From assembly GCA_946482045.1 (NCBI GenBank), contig CAMLPZ010000013.1, positions 1-31,980 of the forward strand: a stretch of 31,980 bases of DNA, in the 5' to 3' direction. The stretch is from an uncultured Asticcacaulis sp. (GTDB lineage Bacteria; Pseudomonadota; Alphaproteobacteria; Caulobacterales; Caulobacteraceae). A program made the translations under genes and the position numbers. Shown here in pieces: positions 23,522 through 30,275 of this stretch (the first letter of the stretch is position 1; the number at the start of each line of letters is the position of its first letter). The notes beneath the pieces are model-generated. The model did no database searches, was not told the DNA's origin, and worked only from the letters and a program-made list of their open reading frames with translations.

Positions 23522-25144
23522 ATGCCGACGCCCGAGCCGACAAACGCCGCCGCCCTTACCTCCCATCCGATTTACCTGACCGTCCGGGACTTCGCCGACC
23601 GCGCGATGAACGGCGACGATAAGACCCTGCGCTGGGTGCTTGGCGCGCTCGTTCTGGTCCTTGCCTGCTTCAACTTCCTGCGCGACCTGAACAACCCGAA
23701 CCATGCCTTCTGGGACGAGTCCTATTACCTGACCGCGACCCAGCGCTATGTCGAGGACACGGCGCAATACGCCTCGCATCCGCCGCTCGGCTTTATGTTC
23801 ATGGACCTGGGCGTGTCGGTCGTCGGCCGCAACGAGAAACTCGATTTGCACCCGCTGGCCGTGGAAAAGAAGATCGATACGCGGAACCTCGCCAAGGGCT
23901 ATGATTTCACCGGCATACGCCTGCCTGCGGCGATCTTTTCGGTCATCGGCGCCATGCTGTTCTACCTGATCATGCTCAGGCTCTCGAACGAAGCCTTCGA
24001 CGCGTTCGTTTTCTCGCTGCTCTATCTTTTCGAGAACGCCCTGATCGTCCATTTCCGGGCAGCGCACCTCGATCCGTACCAGTTCACCTTTACCCTGGCC
24101 TCCATCTATGTCTGGCTATTTACCTGGGACCGTGAACCGAAACAGCCACTGCTGATGTATGGGCTATTCGGCCTGTTCTGCGCCCTCAGCGTCATGGTCA
24201 AGGTCAATTCGCTGGTCATGCTGGCGCTTGGCGGTTTCAGCCTCTTGCGCATGCTGTGGATGGACCGGACGCGCGAGACCCTGCTCAAGGTCCTTCAGCG
24301 CGGCTCGACGATCGCCGCGTCATTCGTCGCCATCGTAGCGGCCATCTTCGCCCTGCACGTCGTGCTGAACCCCGGCATGCCGGACCCGAAAACCGAATCC
24401 GGCCGGCGCGACCTGAACGTCATGCCCAAGACCTACCAGGCATGGCTCAAAGGCGAGGCGCCGCTGACGCCCGGCGTGATCTGGGACGCGACCGCCGGCT
24501 ATTACAAGTACATGAAGCACGACTTCCAGTACGTGACCAAGACCGAGCCCAATGGCGCCAAGGCCATCCTCTTCCCCTTAATGAACAAGATCATCAACTA
24601 TCGCTGGGACTTCAACGGCCGCAAGACCGCCTACGTCCAGATGGTCGGCAATCCGGTCAACTGGGGACTGGGGATTGCCGGCATCGTGGCCGCCGCGGGG
24701 CTGATCCTGCGCCGGCATGCGCGCAAACGTCCCAAAACCGAAGACTCACAAGGCGACAACGCCGACATGGACCTGCTGGAGGTCATGTTCGCGATGTTCA
24801 TCCTGTTCTGGGGCCTGCACATCTATCTCGGCACCCAGCGTGTGATGTACATCTATCACTACTTCATCGGCCTGGCGCTTAGCTACTTCCTTGTGGCGCT
24901 CGCCTTCAAGGTCGTGTCGCGGCGCGTAGCCTTCGTCGCCAAACACCGCTTCACCATACTGTGCGCGACCAGTATCGCCATTGCCGGCAGCTTCCTCTTC
25001 TATTCGCCGCTGACCTATCACTACTACCTGTCGCGCCAGGAGTGCCAGATGCGCAATTGGCCCGTGACGCTGGTGATCTGTCAGCCGATCAAGAAAAAGG
25101 CGGCTACGACACCTGCTACACCGCTATCGACACTGTCCCGGTAA
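23522..25144 (+). CDS. PMT-family (GT39) dolichyl-phosphate-mannose-type glycosyltransferase
   Basis: A 540-residue polytopic membrane protein. After a short cytoplasmic tail and a first helix (about 37-54), the first periplasmic loop has the catalytic acidic pair D65-E66 in FWDESYY and, 20 residues on, SHPPLG. Both are the hallmarks of protein O-mannosyltransferases and related lipid-phosphate-sugar enzymes. About ten hydrophobic segments follow, with a large loop between roughly 280 and 370. The ATG at 23522 has AGGA eight to eleven bases upstream. Such enzymes move mannose (or another sugar) from a polyprenyl phosphate to serine or threonine of exported proteins, or to lipids or glycans. 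Acceptor is unknown. It converges on the serine-rich lipoprotein gene with a 29-base overlap. Confidence 0.8.
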   Translation: MPTPEPTNAAALTSHPIYLTVRDFADRAMNGDDKTLRWVLGALVLVLACFNFLRDLNNPNHAFWDESYYLTATQRYVEDTAQYASHPPLGFMFMDLGVSVVGRNEKLDLHPLAVEKKIDTRNLAKGYDFTGIRLPAAIFSVIGAMLFYLIMLRLSNEAFDAFVFSLLYLFENALIVHFRAAHLDPYQFTFTLASIYVWLFTWDREPKQPLLMYGLFGLFCALSVMVKVNSLVMLALGGFSLLRMLWMDRTRETLLKVLQRGSTIAASFVAIVAAIFALHVVLNPGMPDPKTESGRRDLNVMPKTYQAWLKGEAPLTPGVIWDATAGYYKYMKHDFQYVTKTEPNGAKAILFPLMNKIINYRWDFNGRKTAYVQMVGNPVNWGLGIAGIVAAAGLILRRHARKRPKTEDSQGDNADMDLLEVMFAMFILFWGLHIYLGTQRVMYIYHYFIGLALSYFLVALAFKVVSRRVAFVAKHRFTILCATSIAIAGSFLFYSPLTYHYYLSRQECQMRNWPVTLVICQPIKKKAATTPATPLSTLSR

Positions 25145-26015
25145 ACCCGTTGGTGTAGTCGCCGGTCAGCGAGACGGTCGCCGCCGCCAGTTGCGCCGCC
25201 GTGTCATCTCCGAAGACGTTGTCGGAGGCAAAACTGATGGCGGCCAGGTTCGTGACGCTCTGGCTGTAACCGATAGCATTACTATAGACCGACTGACAGG
25301 TCGCGCGGTCGAAGGCCAGTTGCGTGACCTTGACAGCGTTATTGGCCGTGGTGGCGGTCGACTGGCTGACATAGACTTCGACATGGATGTGCGGCATCCG
25401 GCCCGAATAACAGGCAGGGAAGATGGTCGTGAAGGTCACCTGACCGCTGGAATTTGTGACCTGGACGCCGCGTAGGTAGTTCTGATTGGTCACCCCGCTG
25501 GAATAGAGCGAGTACAGCCCCGCGCGGTCGCAATGCCATATGTAAACGGCATAATCGGCCAGCGCCGCACAGCCGAGATCGGCATCCTGAATATTGATGG
25601 TCAAGGTCAGGGGCACACCTGCGGCGGTGCCCGACATCGAACCGAAGCTGGTGCGGATGTCACTGCGAACAATGCCGCTCTGGGTCAGGACATTGACCAC
25701 GCTGCCGCCGATCGTGTTGGTGCCGTCGGCAGGATAGGGTCCGTTGGTCTCGACCGCCGCTTCGGTACAGGTGCCGGCCGAACTGCTCGACGACGAGGAC
25801 GAGGACGACGAAGAACTGCTGCTTGAGGACGAACTGCTGGAGGAGGAGGATGACGCGCCGACCGTTGCGCTGGACGCGCTTCCGCCGCCCCCGCAGGATG
25901 CCAGCGCTGCTGTGGTCACGGCCCCGCCCATCATCAAAAGCGCCCGACGGCGCCCCATGACGGCAAGGTCCAGCGACAGGCTGGGGGATTCGGGGTGGTC
26001 GTGATGATCGGTCAT
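25116..26015 (-). CDS. Intradiol ring-cleavage dioxygenase-like lipoprotein with poly-serine linker
   Basis: A 299-residue exported protein. Residues 20-41 form a twin-arginine lipoprotein signal (MGRRRALLMMGG ... ALAS-C41). A glycine/serine stretch follows, then 25 consecutive serines (55-79), then an intradiol dioxygenase beta-sandwich. Three of the expected iron ligands are clear, Y in PACYSGR and both histidines in PHIHVEV; a further tyrosine is in NGPYPAD. IWHCDRAGLYSLYS is typical of the extracellular subgroup. Known members cleave catechols, and some secreted ones act on lignin-derived aromatics; the substrate here is unknown. I chose the ATG at 26015 (GGGAA upstream) over an in-frame start at 26135. 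The gene stands alone. Confidence 0.85.
   Translation of the reverse strand: MTDHHDHPESPSLSLDLAVMGRRRALLMMGGAVTTAALASCGGGGSASSATVGASSSSSSSSSSSSSSSSSSSSSSSSSAGTCTEAAVETNGPYPADGTNTIGGSVVNVLTQSGIVRSDIRTSFGSMSGTAAGVPLTLTINIQDADLGCAALADYAVYIWHCDRAGLYSLYSSGVTNQNYLRGVQVTNSSGQVTFTTIFPACYSGRMPHIHVEVYVSQSTATTANNAVKVTQLAFDRATCQSVYSNAIGYSQSVTNLAAISFASDNVFGDDTAAQLAAATVSLTGDYTNGFTGTVSIAV
25779..25853 (-). repeat. 25-codon serine tract using all six serine codons
   Basis: The 75 bases encode only serine. Read on the minus strand, TCG, AGT, AGC, TCC, TCT and TCA all occur, in irregular order. This is not a simple microsatellite at DNA level. It forms the flexible spacer between the lipid anchor and the catalytic domain. 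Confidence 0.9.
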
Positions 26016-26096
26016 TTTAGCTATTCCCGGCAAACTGGATGGTCGGCGTGGAATAGCGATCGATTGCGGCAAGAATGCCGGTATCATTATTTCGGT

Positions 26097-26132
26097 TTTG
26101 AAAAATTCATTCCGCTGCGGGTTTCGCGCAGC
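26097..26132 (-). terminator. Possible terminator of the virB operon
   Basis: On the minus strand, GCTGCG pairs with CGCAGC (plus coordinates 26127-26132 and 26114-26119) across a seven-base loop. Five T residues follow eight bases later (26101-26105). It starts ten bases after the virB11 stop. The stem is short and the T-tract displaced, so strength is uncertain. The rest of the 127-base gap to the dioxygenase gene shows no gene. Confidence 0.4.
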
Positions 26133-26142
26133 CATGGAAGCT

Positions 26143-27132
26143 TTACCGCGGCAGGTAGATATCCGAGATCACCCGTTCGCCGCCGACCCGGTTGAGTTGC
26201 ACCACGACATCGATCAGCGATGTCGCATAGGCCAGGGTTTCGCTGCGCGTCAGTTGCGTGCCGCCCTGCATGACCATGAGCGCGATCTGCTCCAGCGCCC
26301 CCTTCGGCGTATTGGCGTGCGCCGTCGTAAAGGAGCCCGGGTGCCCCGTATTGATGGCGCGCAGGAAGGTCTGCGCTTCCTCGCCACGGATTTCACCGAC
26401 GATGATCCGGTCCGGGCGCAGGCGCAACGACGCCTGCAAAAGGTCGTTGATCGTCACCTTGGCTTCGCCCAGTTCCCCTTTGACGGCGACCAGCCGCAAG
26501 CTGTTGGCGTGGTTATCGGCGATTTCCGCCGTATCCTCGACCAGGATGATCCGCTCGTGCTCCGGAATGATCTTGAGCATGGCGTTCAGAAAGGTCGTCT
26601 TGCCCGAAGACGTACCGCCCGAAATCAGGATCGTCTTGCGCGACGTGACCGCCTCTTTCAGGAACTTGATCGGCTGGGCGCGCGCATATTCCTCCTCGTC
26701 CTGGCCGTGGGCGTGCTCGATCTTGCGGACAGGGCCGCGATCGTAGTCATCAAGCGACATGTCGATCATGCGGTGGCGCCGGATGGCCATGGCCCAGTGC
26801 TTTGAGGCCGGCGGACCGACCAGTTGCACGCGCTCGCCTGTCGGCAGGCTGGCGGCCAGCAGCGGATTTTCACGATTTATGCCCTGGTGCGCCACACGGG
26901 CAATCTGTGCCGCCAGGCGCGACAGCAGGATGTCATCGACCTCGGGCATCTCGACGCAGCGCATGTTTGGCTCGCCGGATATCTCGATCCACACTTCGAA
27001 CGGCTTGTTGACGAGGATTTCCGTAACGTCGTCGCGCTCCAGCCACGGCAGGAAGGGCTTCAGATAGGTGCGCAGGTAGACGCCGTCGAGTGCTACGACG
27101 CCTGAGTTTTCGACATCCAGGGGCGTGGCCAT
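26143..27132 (-). CDS. virB11: Type IV secretion ATPase VirB11
   Basis: VirB11 is a hexameric cytoplasmic ATPase that switches the VirB machine between pilus assembly and substrate transfer. The 329 residues show the N-terminal domain (YLKPFLPWLERDDVTEILVN), Walker A GGTSSGKTTF, the Asp box LVEDTAEI, Walker B region IIVGEIRGEEAQTFLRAINTGH and the His box SFTTAHANTPKGALEQI. The start is six bases beyond the virB10 stop. It is the last gene of the visible virB operon. Confidence 0.95.
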   Translation of the reverse strand: MATPLDVENSGVVALDGVYLRTYLKPFLPWLERDDVTEILVNKPFEVWIEISGEPNMRCVEMPEVDDILLSRLAAQIARVAHQGINRENPLLAASLPTGERVQLVGPPASKHWAMAIRRHRMIDMSLDDYDRGPVRKIEHAHGQDEEEYARAQPIKFLKEAVTSRKTILISGGTSSGKTTFLNAMLKIIPEHERIILVEDTAEIADNHANSLRLVAVKGELGEAKVTINDLLQASLRLRPDRIIVGEIRGEEAQTFLRAINTGHPGSFTTAHANTPKGALEQIALMVMQGGTQLTRSETLAYATSLIDVVVQLNRVGGERVISDIYLPR

Positions 27133-27138
27133 GGCGAT

Positions 27139-28230
27139 CTACAGTGCAAAATCCAGGTCGCGCGCGGCGAAGACCTGGATGGGCGCGCCTTGCGGAACCT
27201 TGATGGTCGGAGGAATCTTGACGTCGCTCGACAGAGCTTCGGCAGCGACATTCTTGGCATCGTTGGCGCCACCGATGACGATGGTATTCGACGTATTCTT
27301 GCTCAGCGCACCGGCCAGTCCATTGACGACGGACAGCAGCATGGCGGCGCCGAAGCGTTTAACGAAATGGGTGTCGACGCTGCCGGTGGCGCCCGCCTGG
27401 CCGAGGTCGTCGATCGCCGGCGACGACAGCTGGATCGATAAGCCGTCAGGCCGGATCAGCCGCGTCCAGATGATGAAAGCGCGCGTTTCGCCCGACGCCA
27501 GGCCGCTCTTGTACTGGCCGATCAGGCGCGAACCACGCGGGATCAGGACGGCCGTGCCATCGAAGCTGCGGATGTCACGCGACACGATGGCGCGCGTATA
27601 GCCTGGCAAATCGGAATTGATGGCGGTTTCCAGTACGGCCGGAATGACCGCGCCCATAGGCACGACCCTCGCGGGATCGGCCATTTTCTGGGCCTTCTGT
27701 GTCGTCTCACCATTGACGCGGGCGGCGAACTGGTCGTTCGAATTGAGAGTGACGCCCCCTCCCCCGGCCGCGGGCGCAGCCTGGGCCGGCGCGGCGGTCT
27801 GCGGCGCGCTGTTGTCGATGACCAGAGCCGGCGAGCGCGGACCGTTCGGATCGGCGTTGACCACCGGCTGGGTCGGCTGCGGCGGTGGCACGGTCATCGG
27901 CATGGGCTGGACGATCTGCGGCGGTACCTCCAGCGGGGCATTGTACGAGGGATCGACCGGCGGCAGGGTAGAATTCTGCGACGGCGGCTGCACCGGCACG
28001 GTCCGTGGCAGTTCCGGCTGGCTGGCGGGCTGGCCCAGCATGACGAAGGTCAGCACGCCCAAGGCCACCGCGCCACCGATGCCGGCAATCGCCGTCATGT
28101 CCACGCCGCCGGCCGGTTTGGCTACGTCCGGCAGGGCGCGCACCGAGGCGGCTTCGAGCGCATCGGGCTCCATCTTCAGACGTGGATCGGCTCCTGTCGG
28201 CAAGGGCGCATTGCGAGGGGTCTGGACCAT
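27139..28230 (-). CDS. virB10: Type IV secretion core-complex protein VirB10
   Basis: VirB10 spans the envelope and links inner-membrane ATPases to the outer-membrane pore. The 363 residues have a short cytoplasmic tail, one transmembrane helix (about 45-65, IAGIGGAVALGVLTFVML), a proline-rich periplasmic stretch (about 70-140), and the C-terminal TrbI/VirB10 barrel (AVLIPRGSRLIGQYKSG, IIWTRLIRPDG, FVKRFGAAMLLSVV) that inserts in the outer membrane. It starts nine bases after the virB9 stop with AGGAA before it. Length is usual for the family. Confidence 0.95.
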   Translation of the reverse strand: MVQTPRNAPLPTGADPRLKMEPDALEAASVRALPDVAKPAGGVDMTAIAGIGGAVALGVLTFVMLGQPASQPELPRTVPVQPPSQNSTLPPVDPSYNAPLEVPPQIVQPMPMTVPPPQPTQPVVNADPNGPRSPALVIDNSAPQTAAPAQAAPAAGGGGVTLNSNDQFAARVNGETTQKAQKMADPARVVPMGAVIPAVLETAINSDLPGYTRAIVSRDIRSFDGTAVLIPRGSRLIGQYKSGLASGETRAFIIWTRLIRPDGLSIQLSSPAIDDLGQAGATGSVDTHFVKRFGAAMLLSVVNGLAGALSKNTSNTIVIGGANDAKNVAAEALSSDVKIPPTIKVPQGAPIQVFAARDLDFAL

Positions 28231-28239
28231 GGCTCGTTC

Positions 28240-29013
28240 CTACTTCTGACGCGGCTTTGGGGACTGGGCATCGAGGCCCTGCACCTTGAAGGCATCATTA
28301 TAAAGGGTCGACTTCAGGCTGCCGCGCCGCAGCACATAGGCCGGTGCCACCTGTTCGACGACCAGATAGTCGCCGCGCGACGCGTAGTTGACCAGGCTTT
28401 CGGTATTGTCCGAATTGAGCGCATAGACGGCCGGGGCCGGGATGGAGGGCGCCCAGCGGAAATAGGTCAGCGCCCCATCGTCGAATACCCGTATCGGCAC
28501 AAGCTCCGACGCCCCGACGAATGAATAGGCCGTATTCCGTTTTTCCGGTGAGGGCAGGAAGGCGTTGGGATCGGGCGGCCGCGTGGGCGCCTGGGGTGTG
28601 CCCGTCGACGGCTCGGGCGCATAGCGGAAGCGCAGCTCATAGGTCACGTCACCGCTGCGGCACGCCTTTTCCGACGCTGTGCGCAGTTCGAAATTATAGC
28701 TGCGGCGATTGGTAATGACCGTCATATTGGTGAAGCCCTTGGGCGACACCGGCTTCACGAAGACCAGGTTGCCGCGCTTGTTGACCGTCACCTGCCAGTT
28801 GGCGGAGTCGCCCACCGAAACGTTTTCGACCTGTTCATTGGATGCCAGGGTCACGGTCGTCTGGAAACCGGCGCAGCCCAGCATCTGGACGACGGCGGTC
28901 GGGTCGTAGTCGATCACGCGCAGCCGCGTGTCGAAATCGGTGACGGGCTGGGCCGCCACGGAGGTCGCGAGCAAGAGGGGAAGCACAGGGAAAAGTACGC
29001 GTTTCATGGTCAT
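28240..29013 (-). CDS. virB9: Type IV secretion core-complex protein VirB9
   Basis: VirB9 forms the periplasmic/outer-membrane ring with VirB7 and VirB10. The 257 residues have a Sec signal (MKRVLFPVLPLLLATSVAAQ). The N-terminal domain reads RLRVIDYDPTAVVQM, and FVKPVSPKGFTNMTVITNRRSYNFEL is the family's most recognisable stretch. The C-terminal VirB10/VirB7-binding domain (ALTYFRWAP; YVLRRGSLKSTLYNDAF) is complete. The same frame stays open to 29427, but I start at the ATG at 29013, which overlaps the virB6 stop as ATGA and gives the signal peptide. No virB7 lipoprotein gene lies beside it. Confidence 0.94.
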   Translation of the reverse strand: MTMKRVLFPVLPLLLATSVAAQPVTDFDTRLRVIDYDPTAVVQMLGCAGFQTTVTLASNEQVENVSVGDSANWQVTVNKRGNLVFVKPVSPKGFTNMTVITNRRSYNFELRTASEKACRSGDVTYELRFRYAPEPSTGTPQAPTRPPDPNAFLPSPEKRNTAYSFVGASELVPIRVFDDGALTYFRWAPSIPAPAVYALNSDNTESLVNYASRGDYLVVEQVAPAYVLRRGSLKSTLYNDAFKVQGLDAQSPKPRQK

Positions 29014-30275
29014 TTCACATCTGCGGGCGGCGCGGGCGAGGGCGTCTTCATGGCTGCCGCCGGGCCGGCGGCCGGACGAAAGCGTTGCCCAAGCCCCTGC
29101 ACGCGGCTGAAGCGGTCGGCGCTGCCCTGAGGCGCGCGGGTATCGGGATCGTAAAGGCCCAGCACCTGGGCGCGGGCGCCGGAGGCGCTGGCGATCGACT
29201 GGTCGCGGGTCACGGCCGTCACCAAAGGCGCGGTGCGTTCCAGCGCATCGGAGGCACGTGAGCTGGCGTTCAGTGACTGCAGGGCCTGAGAAGATTGCAT
29301 CGTCTGCAGGGTACCGGCGACGCCCGTCATCTGCTGCCCTGGGGACGCTGGCTTGTCGCGCAGCGCCGCCTGCCAGTCCTTGACCAGGTTGGCCGCCACC
29401 CACATCAGGGTGAACAGGAAGGCGCAATAGATCAGCGAGCCCATGAACAGGATGACCATGGGCTGCACGGCCTGCACGGCGCGCTGCGGATCATTGCCGA
29501 TGCTTTCGATCAGCGGGACAAAAAGGGTCAGGGCCGCTGTCCCCCCAAGCACTGTCAGCAGCGGCGCCAGTGAGAAGATCATGCTGGTGCGAATCCAGCC
29601 GTTGAACAGGCCGCGCGTCTGGGGGAACAGGCCAAAGACGATGAAGACCGGCCCCAGGATGAGCAGCAGGTACAACACCATGCGCGTCAGGATGAGCACG
29701 CCCAGTGTCGAGCACAATAGGAACAGACCCGACAGCCAGAACAAGGTCACCGGCATGGGCTTGGGCGCGAGCATGTTGGCCGCGGTCGGATTGGGCTGGC
29801 CCGGGATGGTCACGACTGTCGATGTATTGCCGTCCAGGCTTTGCGCGATCTCGGCGAAGCGCACGAAAAGGCCATCGAGCGCCTGGGCAAAGTTCATCAC
29901 CGCGCTGCCCTTTTGCCCAAGCAGTGCGGCGGCGACCTCATCGGGACCGTTCATCAGCAGGCCATAGAAGATGGCGTGATAGGCCGGCCAGGCGGTAACA
30001 AAGGTCAGGACCAGCACCATGGTGATGATGCGCGGCGACAGCATGGGCACGGTCAGCTGCGTGCGGCCAGTCATGAAGCCATAGCCCAGGATGGCGACAT
30101 AGATGGTCAGCAGGACGAACAGGACATAGCTAAAGGCGCCGCCGGCGCCGAACAAACGGTTGTAGCCGACCTCGACCGCCTGGATGATGCGGCAGTCCAT
30201 CGTCGCCAGCGACTGCGAGACGCTGACTTCACCGACTAGGGTGATCTGGGGACAGGCCGCCGCTTGCAGCATCAT
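29010..30275 (-). CDS. virB6: Type IV secretion inner-membrane channel protein VirB6
   Basis: VirB6 is the polytopic inner-membrane component through which substrate is thought to pass. The 421 residues show an N-terminal helix pair (FSYVLFVLLTIYVAILGYGFMTG; IITMVLVLTFVTAWPAYHAIFYG), a periplasmic loop (about 120-180), and at least four more helices including LFWLSGLFLLCSTLGVLILTRMVLYLLLILGPVFIVFGLF, followed by a polar C-terminal tail of about 110 residues. This is the TrbL/VirB6 pattern. The start at 30275 overlaps the virB4 stop as ATGA; an in-frame ATG at 30347 would lie within virB4. It overlaps virB9 likewise. Confidence 0.9.
   Translation of the reverse strand: MMLQAAACPQITLVGEVSVSQSLATMDCRIIQAVEVGYNRLFGAGGAFSYVLFVLLTIYVAILGYGFMTGRTQLTVPMLSPRIITMVLVLTFVTAWPAYHAIFYGLLMNGPDEVAAALLGQKGSAVMNFAQALDGLFVRFAEIAQSLDGNTSTVVTIPGQPNPTAANMLAPKPMPVTLFWLSGLFLLCSTLGVLILTRMVLYLLLILGPVFIVFGLFPQTRGLFNGWIRTSMIFSLAPLLTVLGGTAALTLFVPLIESIGNDPQRAVQAVQPMVILFMGSLIYCAFLFTLMWVAANLVKDWQAALRDKPASPGQQMTGVAGTLQTMQSSQALQSLNASSRASDALERTAPLVTAVTRDQSIASASGARAQVLGLYDPDTRAPQGSADRFSRVQGLGQRFRPAAGPAAAMKTPSPAPPADVK

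Noticed and set aside
29014..29427. N-terminal extension of virB9
   Set aside because: It overlaps virB6 throughout and would bury the signal peptide; the ATGA junction at 29013 is the natural start.
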